Of a stretch of 42,895 nucleotides of DNA, positions 32,743-40,510 are shown piece after piece (positions within the stretch are counted from its first letter, which is position 1; each line of letters begins with the position of its first letter). Where the stretch lies: NCBI GenBank assembly GCA_016794035.1, contig JAEUHS010000077.1, forward strand, positions 1 through 42,895, in the 5' to 3' direction. The notes under the pieces were generated by a model that worked only from the letters and a program-made list of their open reading frames with translations, did not search any database and had not been told where the DNA came from. A program made the position numbers and the translations under genes. This DNA is from Planctomycetota bacterium (GTDB lineage Bacteria > Planctomycetota > UBA1135 > UBA2386).

Positions 32743-34028
32743 CGCGCGCGGCCGGGTGGCTCGGGCCGGGGCGCAAGCGGCTGGCGATCGTCGGCACCGG
32801 CGTCGCGGGCCTGGTGGCCGCCGAGCGTCTGTGCCGCCACCACGACGTCACGGTGTTCGAGGCCGAGCCGCGCCTCGGCGGCCACACGCACACGGTCGAC
32901 GTCGACGGCCCGGACGGCACGGTTGCGGTCGACACCGGCTTCATCGTCTGCAACGACCGCACCTACCCCGGCTTCCTGGCCCTGATGCAGCGGCTCGGCG
33001 TGCGGCTGCGGCCGACCGAGATGAGCTTCAGCGTGCGCTGCGAACGCACCGGCCTCGAGTACAACGGCAGCTCGCTGTCGCAGCTGTTCGCCCAGCGGTC
33101 CAACCTGCTGCGGCCGCGGTTCTGGGGCATGTTGCGCGACATCCTGCGGTTCCACCGCGACGCCCCCGCGTTGCTCGGCGGCGACGCGACGCTGGCCGAC
33201 GTGCTGCAGCAGGCCCGCTACGGCCGGGCCTTCGCCGAGCACTACCTGGTGCCGATGATGGCGGCGATCTGGTCCGCGGAGCCGCAGCGCCTGCTGGCGA
33301 TGCCGGCGACGTTCTTCGTCCGGTTCTTCCACAACCACGGCATGCTGCAGGTCCGCGGCCGGCCGCAGTGGCTGACGGTCGTCGGCGGCTCGCGCAGCTA
33401 CCTGGATCCGCTGTCGGCGCCGTTCCGCGATCGCATCCGCACCGGCGCACCGGTCGTCGCGGTGCGCCGTGAGGCCGACGGCGTCGCCGTGCAGGTCGAG
33501 GGCGCCGCGGCGGAGCGCTTTCACGGCGTCGTGCTCGCGGTGCACAGCGACCAGGCGCTGCGGCTGCTCGCCGACGCGTCCGACGGCGAACGCGGCGTGC
33601 TCGGCGCGATCCCGTACCAGCCGAACGACGTCGTGCTGCACACCGACGAACGCCTGCTGCCGCGGCGCCGCCGCGCGTGGGCGGCCTGGAACTACCATCT
33701 CGGCGCCGGCACGACGCCGCGCGCGACCGTGACCTACTGCATGAACCTGCTGCAGGGACTGCCGGGGCCGGTGACCTACAACGTCACGCTGAATCGCACC
33801 GAGGCGATCGATCCGCAGAAGATCCTGCGCCGCTTCGTCTACCACCACCCGATCTTCGACGCGGCCGGCGTCGCGGCGCAGGCCGCGGTGCCGGACCTGA
33901 ACGGCCGCCGCCGCGTGTGGTTCTGCGGCGCCTGGTGCGGCTATGGCTTCCACGAGGACGGCGTGCAGGCCGCGCTGCGGGTCGTCGCCGACTTCGAACC
34001 GGCCGCGGCCGCGGAGCAGGTGGCATGA
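32739..34028 (+). CDS. FAD-dependent amine-oxidase-like oxidoreductase
   Basis: A 429-residue flavoprotein with an N-terminal FAD motif AIVGTGVAGLVAAERL (GxGxxG, 19-24), FEAEPRLGGHTHTV and the early segment VDTGFIVCNDRTYPGF. These are characteristic of the NAD(P)/FAD-binding proteins that sit beside DUF1365 and CFA synthase genes in many bacteria (Rv0449c-like). The C-terminal VWFCGAWCGYGFHEDGVQAAL completes the FAD site. The likely role is reduction or oxidation of modified acyl chains. The ATG overlaps the desaturase stop (ATGA, 32739-32742), and its own stop overlaps the DUF1365 start in the same way. Confidence 0.9.
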   Translation: MTRAAGWLGPGRKRLAIVGTGVAGLVAAERLCRHHDVTVFEAEPRLGGHTHTVDVDGPDGTVAVDTGFIVCNDRTYPGFLALMQRLGVRLRPTEMSFSVRCERTGLEYNGSSLSQLFAQRSNLLRPRFWGMLRDILRFHRDAPALLGGDATLADVLQQARYGRAFAEHYLVPMMAAIWSAEPQRLLAMPATFFVRFFHNHGMLQVRGRPQWLTVVGGSRSYLDPLSAPFRDRIRTGAPVVAVRREADGVAVQVEGAAAERFHGVVLAVHSDQALRLLADASDGERGVLGAIPYQPNDVVLHTDERLLPRRRRAWAAWNYHLGAGTTPRATVTYCMNLLQGLPGPVTYNVTLNRTEAIDPQKILRRFVYHHPIFDAAGVAAQAAVPDLNGRRRVWFCGAWCGYGFHEDGVQAALRVVADFEPAAAAEQVA

Positions 34029-34789
34029 CCGCCGCGCCCGAGCTGCGCAGCGGCGTCTACACCGGCACGGTGCGCCACCGCCGTTTCGACGCCGTGCGCC
34101 ACGGCTTCGCGACGCGCCTGTATCTGGCGTATCTCGACCTCGACGAACTCGATCGTCTGTTCGCCGGCCGCTGGTGGTGGTCGGCGCGGCGGCCGGCGCC
34201 GATGCGGTTCCGCCGCCGCGACTACTTCGGTCCGGCCGACGTGCCGCTCGCCGAGGCGGTGCGCGACGCGGTCGCCCGCGAGACCGGCCGGCGCCCGACC
34301 GGGGCCGTGCGCGTGCTGACCAACCTGCGCATGTTCGGCTACGTGTTCAACCCGGTCAGCATCTACTACTGCTTCGACCGCGACGAACGGCTGGCCGCGG
34401 TGCTGGCCGAGATCACCAACACGCCGTGGGGCGAACGGCACCACTACGTCGTCGCCGCCGATCCGAGCCGGCGCACGCTGCGGGCGCGGTTCGGCAAGCG
34501 GTTCCACGTCAGTCCGTTCCAGCCGATGGAGCAGGACTACGACTGGACGCTGACGCCGCCGGGGGAGCGCCTCGCGGTGCACATGCAGAATCGCGTCGGC
34601 GGCGAGACGGTGTTCGACGCGACGCTGCTGCTGCGGCGGCAGCCGTGGACCACGCGGTCGCTGGTCGGCGCGGCCGTACGGCATCCGTGGATGACCGCGA
34701 AGGTGACCCTGAGCATCCACTGGCACGCGTTCCGGCTCTGGTGCAAGCGCGCGCCGTTCCACGTCCATCCGAGCAAGCGAGGCGCCTGA
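34025..34789 (+). CDS. DUF1365 family protein
   Basis: A 254-residue protein beginning RSGVYTGTVRHRRFDAVRHGFATRLYL, with RVLTNLRMFGYVFNPVSIYYCF in the middle and KRFHVSPFQPMEQDYDWTL later; these are the standard DUF1365 landmarks. The biochemical role is unknown, but the family almost always lies between an FAD oxidoreductase and a CFA synthase, as here. It overlaps both neighbours by 4 bases (ATGA) and 3 bases (TGATG) respectively. Confidence 0.92.
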   Translation: MTAAPELRSGVYTGTVRHRRFDAVRHGFATRLYLAYLDLDELDRLFAGRWWWSARRPAPMRFRRRDYFGPADVPLAEAVRDAVARETGRRPTGAVRVLTNLRMFGYVFNPVSIYYCFDRDERLAAVLAEITNTPWGERHHYVVAADPSRRTLRARFGKRFHVSPFQPMEQDYDWTLTPPGERLAVHMQNRVGGETVFDATLLLRRQPWTTRSLVGAAVRHPWMTAKVTLSIHWHAFRLWCKRAPFHVHPSKRGA

Positions 34790-36042
34790 TGTCCGGTTCG
34801 ATCCTGATCGCCGATGCGGCGCGTGCCGCCCGTCCCGTGGCTGCGCCAGGCTGGTGGCAGCGCACCGCGCGCCGACAGATCGTGGCGCGGCTCGGCGGGC
34901 TGCGTTCGGGCGCGATCCGGCTGCGCGACGACGGCCGCGAACGAATGCTCGGCGATCCGCACGGTGCGCTGGGCACGGTCGACCTGGACGTGCACGACGG
35001 CTCGTTCTGGAGCGCGCTGGCGCTCGGCGGTGACGTCGCCGCCGGCGAGGCCTTCGTCGCCGGCCGCTGGTCGACGCCGGATCTCGTGCGCCTGCTGCGG
35101 CTGTTCGTGCGCGACCGCGACGTGCTGCTCGGCGTCGACGGCTCGCTCTGGTCGTTGCCGCTGCGGCTGCTGCGCCGCGTCGCGCACCGGCTGCGCCGCA
35201 ACGACCACGCCGGCAGCCGCCGCAACATCGCCGACCACTACGACCTCGGCGACGAGCTGTTCACGCACTTCCTGGACCCGTCGCTGACCTACTCGTCGGC
35301 GTGGTTCGAACACCCGGGGCAGTCGCTGGCGGACGCGCAGCAGCACAAGCTGCGGCGCCTGTGCCGACTGGTCGACCTGCAGGCCGGCGATCGCCTGCTC
35401 GAGATCGGCACCGGCTGGGGCAGCCTCGCGCTGTGCGCGGCGGGGGAGTTCGGCGCCAGCGTCACGACGACGACGATCTCGCCGAACCAGTTCGCGGCGG
35501 CCACGGCTCGCGTGCAGGCGGCGGGGCTCGCGGCGCAGGTCGACGTGCGCCGGCAGGACTATCGCGACCTCGACGGCACCTTCGACAAGGTGCTCTCGTG
35601 CGAGATGATCGAGGCGGTCGGCGCGCGGTATCTGCCGACCTACCTGCGCACCTGCGCCGAACGGCTGCGGCCCGGCGGCCAGCTCGGCCTGCAGGCGATC
35701 ACGATCCGCGACCAGTTCTACGACTCGGCGCTGCGCACCGTCGACTACATCAAGCGGCACGTGTTCCCCGGCAGCTTCATCCCGTCGGTGACGGCGATCG
35801 TCGGCGCGGCGACGCGCCACACCGACCTGCGGCCGGTGCAGATGCAGGACTTCGGCCCGCACTACGCGACCACGCTGCAGCACTGGCGCGAGGCGATCGA
35901 GCGCGACCCGGCGCCGTTCACGGCCCGCGACGCCAGCGGCGGCCTGATGCGTGCCTGGCAGTACTACTTCGCCTACTGCGAGAGCGGCTTCCGTGAACGC
36001 CAGCTCGGCGTCTGCCACCTGCGCTTCGAACGCGCGGGCTGA
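34789..36042 (+). CDS. Cyclopropane-fatty-acyl-phospholipid synthase family methyltransferase
   Basis: A 417-residue protein with an N-terminal lipid-binding region and a C-terminal SAM methyltransferase domain: NIADHYDLGDELFTHFLDP, LLEIGTGWGSLALCAA (SAM motif I, about 203-218), SCEMIEAVG, QAITIRDQFY and FPGSFIPS. Family members add a methylene or methyl group from SAM to the double bond of phospholipid acyl chains. In E. coli Cfa the YSCAYW segment holds a conserved cysteine; here it reads YSSAWF, so that cysteine is a serine. Length is typical. It is the last gene of the desaturase operon. Confidence 0.92.
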   Translation: MSGSILIADAARAARPVAAPGWWQRTARRQIVARLGGLRSGAIRLRDDGRERMLGDPHGALGTVDLDVHDGSFWSALALGGDVAAGEAFVAGRWSTPDLVRLLRLFVRDRDVLLGVDGSLWSLPLRLLRRVAHRLRRNDHAGSRRNIADHYDLGDELFTHFLDPSLTYSSAWFEHPGQSLADAQQHKLRRLCRLVDLQAGDRLLEIGTGWGSLALCAAGEFGASVTTTTISPNQFAAATARVQAAGLAAQVDVRRQDYRDLDGTFDKVLSCEMIEAVGARYLPTYLRTCAERLRPGGQLGLQAITIRDQFYDSALRTVDYIKRHVFPGSFIPSVTAIVGAATRHTDLRPVQMQDFGPHYATTLQHWREAIERDPAPFTARDASGGLMRAWQYYFAYCESGFRERQLGVCHLRFERAG

Positions 36043-36065
36043 CGGCCGGTCGGGTTCTCGGGTTC

Positions 36066-37022
36066 TCAGCTGCGCAGCAGCTCGCGCACGGCCGCGACGT
36101 CCCGGTCGATCTGCTGGCGCAGTTCGTCGGCGTTCGCGAAGCGCCGCTCGGGGCGCATCATGCGACGGAACGTGACCTCGAGCTCGCGGCCGTAGAGGTC
36201 GCCGTGGAAGTCGAGCAGGTGGACTTCGAGCACCGTCTGGCTGCCGTCGCCGCCGAACGTCGGCCGCGAGCCGAGGTTGGCCGCGCCGGGCCAGGCGGTG
36301 CCGTCGACGATCGCCTCGACCGCGTAGACACCGGGCGGTGGCAGCACCGCCGGCTGCGGCACGATGTTGGCCGTCGGGAAGCCGAGCTGGCGTCCGCGCG
36401 ACTCGCCGTGCACGACGGTGCCGAACGCGCCGGGGAAGCGGCCGAGGTAGCGGTTGGCCAGCGCGAGGTCGCCGGCGGCGATCGCGCGGCGGATCAACGT
36501 CGACGAGACCGGTTGCCCGTCGACCTCGAACGGCGTGCCGGTGTGCACCTCGAAGCCGAGTTCGCCGCCGAGCTCGCGGAAGGCCTGCGGCGTGCCGGCG
36601 CGATCCTTGCCCAGCGCGGAGTCGTAGCCGAGCAGCAGGCCGCGCGCGCGCAGGCTCCGCACCAGCACGCGCTCGGCGAACTCGCGCGGCGTCATGTTCT
36701 GCAGCCGCGCCTCGAACGTCAGCAGCACCAGCCGTTCGACGCCGGCGCGGCGCAGCAGGCGCAGGCGATGTGGCACGCTGACCAGCAGCGGCGGCGCCTC
36801 GCCGTGCAGCAGCTGATCGGGGTGGTTGGCGAAGGTGACGACCGTCGGCACGGCCTGCAGCACCGACGACATCTCCAGCAGCTGCAGCAGCAGCCGCTGG
36901 TGGCCGAGGTGCACGCCGTCGAACACGCCGACCGCGACCGCCGATCGGCTCGGCAACGACTCGCCGTAGGTGGCGACGAGGTCGAGCGCCAGCAGGGCGT
37001 CGAGGCCCTCGATCAGCCGCAT
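36066..37022 (-). CDS. ribF: Bifunctional riboflavin kinase / FAD synthetase
   Basis: A 318-residue enzyme that phosphorylates riboflavin to FMN and adenylylates it to FAD. The N-terminal nucleotidyltransferase domain shows VGVFDGVHLGHQRLL (31-45) and SSTLIRRAI; the C-terminal flavokinase domain shows GRQLGFPTANI and LEVHLLDFHGDLYG. The length fits the bacterial family. It follows def on the same strand after 82 bases, so a common transcript is possible. It ends 23 bases from the stop of the convergent CFA synthase gene. Confidence 0.94.
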   Translation of the reverse strand: MRLIEGLDALLALDLVATYGESLPSRSAVAVGVFDGVHLGHQRLLLQLLEMSSVLQAVPTVVTFANHPDQLLHGEAPPLLVSVPHRLRLLRRAGVERLVLLTFEARLQNMTPREFAERVLVRSLRARGLLLGYDSALGKDRAGTPQAFRELGGELGFEVHTGTPFEVDGQPVSSTLIRRAIAAGDLALANRYLGRFPGAFGTVVHGESRGRQLGFPTANIVPQPAVLPPPGVYAVEAIVDGTAWPGAANLGSRPTFGGDGSQTVLEVHLLDFHGDLYGRELEVTFRRMMRPERRFANADELRQQIDRDVAAVRELLRS

Positions 37023-37104
37023 GTGGCGTTCCCGGCGGCGGCGACGGGCGGTCTCGGCCGCTGCGTGGCAACCGCGGTGCGGTTGCGGCCATGGCCGCGC
37101 CTGG

Positions 37105-37617
37105 TCATGCGCGCGCCCGATAGCGCTCTTCGAGTTCCAGCAGCTGCTGCTTCACGCGCAGCTTGTCGGCGGGCGTCAGGCGGTCGGTGAACAGGACCCC
37201 TTCGAGGTGGTCGAGTTCGTGCTGGACGATGCGCGCGAGCCACTCGTTCGCGGTCAGCACCTGCTCCTTGCCGTCGAGGTCGTGGTAGGTGACCGTGATG
37301 TCGACCCAGCGCTCGACCTCGGCCTGGATGCCCGGGAAGGACAGGCAGCCCTCCTCGCCGAATTCGCGCCCCTTCTTCCTGGTGATGCGCGGGTTGCACA
37401 GCACCAGCTCGCCGGCGCGGTCGCCGGCGTCCCCGGTCGGGTTCAACACCAGCAGCTTGCGCTCGATGCCGACCTGCGGGGCGGCGAGACCCACGCCACC
37501 CTCCGCGTACATGGCCTCGAGCATCTCGGCGGCCACCAGGCGCAGGTCCGCGTCGAAGGTCGTGACGGGCTGGCCGCCGCGGCGCAGGACGGGATCGGGA
37601 TAGACGAGGACTTCCAT
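37105..37617 (-). CDS. def: Peptide deformylase
   Basis: A 170-residue metalloenzyme that removes the formyl group from new proteins. All three family motifs are present: GVGLAAPQVG (41-50), EEGCLSFPG (88-96, Cys91 a metal ligand) and QHELDHLEG (132-140, His133 and His137 ligands, Glu134 catalytic). ATG 37617 gives the normal N-terminus MEVLVYPDPVLR; the frame stays open a further 24 codons upstream but without homology. It is divergent from the TPR gene. Confidence 0.95.
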   Translation of the reverse strand: MEVLVYPDPVLRRGGQPVTTFDADLRLVAAEMLEAMYAEGGVGLAAPQVGIERKLLVLNPTGDAGDRAGELVLCNPRITRKKGREFGEEGCLSFPGIQAEVERWVDITVTYHDLDGKEQVLTANEWLARIVQHELDHLEGVLFTDRLTPADKLRVKQQLLELEERYRARA

Positions 37618-37636
37618 TTCGGGGGGTTCAGGGCCG

Positions 37637-37665
37637 TTGCGGGGGCGACGGGCCGCAGGTAGATT
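37637..37665 (+). promoter_or_regulatory. Sigma-70-type promoter of the TPR gene
   Basis: TTGCGG (37637-37642), 17-base spacer, TAGATT (37660-37665). The 5' leader to ATG 37725 is about 55 bases. The def gene starts on the other strand at 37617, so its promoter must lie in or beyond the same region. Confidence 0.5.
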
Positions 37666-37724
37666 CTTCGCCCCTTTCGCTGCCGTCAAGCGCCCAGTCG
37701 GGCCGCCGGTGGCACCCGCCCCGC

Positions 37725-39056
37725 ATGGACCTGAGCAAGCACATCGAGAATGCCGCCGACGCCGTCAAGCGGCGCAACTTCTCGCTGGCCGTGAAGATCT
37801 ACGGCCAGGTGCTGCAGATCCAGCCGGACTCCGGCGAAGCCCGCGCCGGGCTGCGCCGGGCGCTGTTCCAGAAGATCGCCCAGAAGCCCGCTGCCAAGCC
37901 GGTCGCGATCGCCGTCGGCGGCGCGCACTACCTGACCGGCGAGATCTGTCGCCTGCTCGGTCGCCACGCCGCCGCCGCGCGCGCCTTCGAACGCTACCTG
38001 GTGCACGACCCGATGGCGGAGGGTGCCAACCTGAAGCTCGGTCGCTCGCTGCAGCGCGCCGGCTTCGCGCGTTCGGCGCTGGCCGTGTACGAGGCCTACG
38101 CCCAGGCGCAACCGCGCTGTCTCGAGGCGTGCCGCGCGGCCGGCGCGCTGTTCTACGACGCCGGCAAGATGCCGCAGGCGCTGGCGATGTACGAGCAGGC
38201 GCTGAAGGTCGATCCGCGCGACCAGGAATCGCTGAAGGCGCGCAAGGACCTCGCCGCCGAAGGTGCGCTGCGCAGCACCGGCATCGAATCGGCGCAGAGT
38301 TCGCGCGAGCTGATCAAGGACAAGGAGCAGCAGCGCCAGCTCGAACGCCAGGATCGGCTGCAGATGTCGCCCGAGGAGATCGAACAGGAGCTCGAGCGCC
38401 TGGAACCGCAGCTGCAGGAGACGCCGGACGACGCCAAGTTGTTGCGTCGCGTCGCGCGTCTGCGCGAGATGGCCAAGGACATCGGCGGCGCGCTGGATCT
38501 GATCGAGCGGTTGCTGCAGAAGCAGAAGGACGACGCCGAACTGCAGGCGCTGGCCGGCGACCTTCGCATCCGGCTGCAGGAGCAGATGGTGCAGAAGGCC
38601 GAGCGGCGCGGCGACGCCGACACGGCGGCGCGGGCGCGCGCGGCGCTGCAGGAGCTGCGCGTCGGCGAGGCGCGGCGCAAGGTCGAGCGCAACCCGGCCG
38701 ATTTCGGCGCGCGGTTCGATCTCGGCGCGGGACTGCTGCAGACGGGCGAGACCGACGCGGCCATCGCCGAGTTGCAGCAGGCCGTCAAGGACCCGCGCAA
38801 GAAGACCGAGGCGCTGTTCCTGCTCGGCAAGGCCTTCCAGCAGAAGGGCCTGCCGGAGCTCGCGCTCGGCCAGTTCGACAAGGCGATGCAGGCGGCCGGT
38901 TCCGGCACCCTCGCCAAGGAGGCCCTCTACGAGATGGGCCAGATCTGCGGTGAACTCGGCAAGCGCGACGACGCGCTGCGCCACTTCACCCGCATCCTCG
39001 AGCAGGACATCGGCTTCCGCGACGTCGCCCGTCGCGTCGAGGAGATGAAGGCCTGA
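37725..39056 (+). CDS. Tetratricopeptide repeat protein
   Basis: A 443-residue, almost entirely helical protein. TPR-like units are visible at both ends: FSLAVKIYGQVLQIQPDSGEARAGL, ARAFERYLVHDPMAEGANLKLGRSL, ALAMYEQALKVDPRDQESLKARKDL, then AIAELQQAVKDPRKKTEALFLLGKAF and ALRHFTRILEQDIGFRDVARRVEEM. The middle (about 190-310) is highly charged and likely coiled coil. No signal peptide, so it is probably cytosolic. The role is unknown; TPRs mediate protein contacts. rpsT lies 81 bases downstream. Confidence 0.85.
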   Translation: MDLSKHIENAADAVKRRNFSLAVKIYGQVLQIQPDSGEARAGLRRALFQKIAQKPAAKPVAIAVGGAHYLTGEICRLLGRHAAAARAFERYLVHDPMAEGANLKLGRSLQRAGFARSALAVYEAYAQAQPRCLEACRAAGALFYDAGKMPQALAMYEQALKVDPRDQESLKARKDLAAEGALRSTGIESAQSSRELIKDKEQQRQLERQDRLQMSPEEIEQELERLEPQLQETPDDAKLLRRVARLREMAKDIGGALDLIERLLQKQKDDAELQALAGDLRIRLQEQMVQKAERRGDADTAARARAALQELRVGEARRKVERNPADFGARFDLGAGLLQTGETDAAIAELQQAVKDPRKKTEALFLLGKAFQQKGLPELALGQFDKAMQAAGSGTLAKEALYEMGQICGELGKRDDALRHFTRILEQDIGFRDVARRVEEMKA

Positions 39057-39077
39057 CGCCACCGCCAGTTTCCCCCC

Positions 39078-39098
39078 GGCGCGCCAGATGGCCGCGCC
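39078..39098. other. Hairpin before rpsT
   Basis: GGCGCGCCA (39078-39086) and TGGCCGCGCC (39089-39098) can fold back with one bulge. It may end the TPR transcript or lie in the rpsT leader. No T run follows. Confidence 0.25.
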
Positions 39099-39137
39099 CG
39101 CACCGAACTTCTTCCGAGAGACCACCGAGAACCGACC

Positions 39138-39401
39138 ATGGCCCACAGCAAGCAAGCCCTGAAGCGCGCTCGACAGAGTGAGCGCAGCCGCATCGCCAAC
39201 AAGGCGAAATTGAGCCGTCTGAAGACGGCGATGAAGAGCCTGATGGCGCTCGTCGCCGCCGGCGACAAGACCAAGGCCAGCGCGATGCTGCCCGCGATCT
39301 GCCGCTCGATCGACAAGGCCGCGAAGGCCGGCGTGATCCACAAGAACACCGCGTCGCGCCGCAAGAGCAGCGTGACGCGCGCGATCGCGGCCCTGAAGTA
39401 G
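39138..39401 (+). CDS. rpsT: 30S ribosomal protein S20
   Basis: An 87-residue, Lys/Arg/Ala-rich protein: AHSKQALKRARQSERSRIANKA at the start and IHKNTASRRKSSVTRAIAAL at the end, the standard S20 pattern. It binds 16S rRNA in the small subunit. Length matches the family. It converges on the flagellin gene with 25 bases between the stops. Confidence 0.95.
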   Translation: MAHSKQALKRARQSERSRIANKAKLSRLKTAMKSLMALVAAGDKTKASAMLPAICRSIDKAAKAGVIHKNTASRRKSSVTRAIAALK

Positions 39402-39426
39402 ACCGCGTCCGGCGCCGGCGCGAGCG

Positions 39427-40257
39427 TTAGCCCTGCAGCAGCTGCAATGCTGCCTGCGGCTGCGTGTTCGCCTGCGCCAGGATCGAGATCGCGGCCTGCT
39501 GCAGGATCGAATTGCGCGTCAGCGCGGAGGTCTCGACGGCCACGTCGACGTCGCGGATGCGCGACTCGGCGGCGCTGAGGTTCTCGGTCTGGATCTGCAG
39601 GTTGGCGATCGTGGTCGTCAGGCGGTTCTGCGCTGCGCCGAACTGGCCGCGCACCCGGCTGACCGCGTTGATCGCGTCGTCGAGCGCCGCGATCGCCAGC
39701 GACGGCACGCCGGCCGAGCCGATGTCGAGCGACGACAGGCCGAGCGTCGACGCCAGCGTGTTCGAGGTGCTGAGCTGGATCGTGTCGATGCCGGCGGTCG
39801 TGCCGGTGCCGACCTGGAAGGTCATCTGCGAGCCGGTGCCGTCGAGCAGCCGCACGCCGTTGAACGTCGTCGACTGCGCGATGCGGTCGATCTCGTTGAT
39901 GAGGTCGGTGAACTCCTGGTTCAGCGTCGTGCGGTCGGCGGAGCTGACGGTGCCGTTCGCGGCCTGGATCGAGAGTTCGCGCATGCGGATCAGGATCGAG
40001 CTGACCTCGTTGAGCGCGCCTTCGCCGGTCTGCGTCAACGAGATGCCGTCCTGCGCGTTGCGGATCGCCTGGTTGGTGCTCCGCACCTGCGCCCGGAAGC
40101 GCTCGGAGATCGCCAGGCCCGCCGCGTCGTCGGCCGCAGTGGAGATACGCAAGCCCGTGGACAGTCGGCGATAGTTCGCCTGCAAGCGATCGGTCGTCTG
40201 CGACAACGAGCGCTGCGCGTTCAGGGATGCGATGTTCGAATTGACCCGAAGGCCCAT
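39427..40257 (-). CDS. fliC: Flagellin
   Basis: A 276-residue short flagellin. The N-terminal D0/D1 part (GLRVNSNIASLNAQRSLSQTTDRLQANYRRLSTGLRI, AGLAISERFRAQVRSTNQAIRNAQDG) and C-terminal part (ESRIRDVDVAVETSALTRNSILQQAAISILAQANTQP) are complete. The central surface-exposed D2/D3 region is almost absent (about residues 140-190). It is exported and polymerises into the filament. A perfect Shine-Dalgarno AGGAGG (complement of 40262-40267) lies 4 bases before ATG 40257. No other flagellar gene is in the window, and no sigma-28 promoter was found in the 253-base upstream gap. Confidence 0.95.
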   Translation of the reverse strand: MGLRVNSNIASLNAQRSLSQTTDRLQANYRRLSTGLRISTAADDAAGLAISERFRAQVRSTNQAIRNAQDGISLTQTGEGALNEVSSILIRMRELSIQAANGTVSSADRTTLNQEFTDLINEIDRIAQSTTFNGVRLLDGTGSQMTFQVGTGTTAGIDTIQLSTSNTLASTLGLSSLDIGSAGVPSLAIAALDDAINAVSRVRGQFGAAQNRLTTTIANLQIQTENLSAAESRIRDVDVAVETSALTRNSILQQAAISILAQANTQPQAALQLLQG

Positions 40258-40510
40258 CTGTCCTCCTCGATTCCTTTGCCGTGTGGGTGCCGGATCGGGA
40301 TCCGCCACCTTGCTGCGAGCCTGATCGACCATCGCTTGAGTCCCACTTCAGGAAATCTCGCGATCGCACACCGGCGCAGGTCCGGACGAGCCACCCGCCG
40401 ATGGCACCGGAACCCGCCAGAACAGGGCCTGCGGGGCCGGTCCAGGGTCGGGAACCGGCTGTCGGGAATGACCCCGGACGTCGCCCCGAAGCGAGAACCG
40501 GAGCGGTCGA

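Noticed and set aside
40258..40510. Sigma-28 or sigma-54 promoter for flagellin
   Set aside because: No pair of boxes with correct spacing was found; partial resemblances have the wrong spacer.
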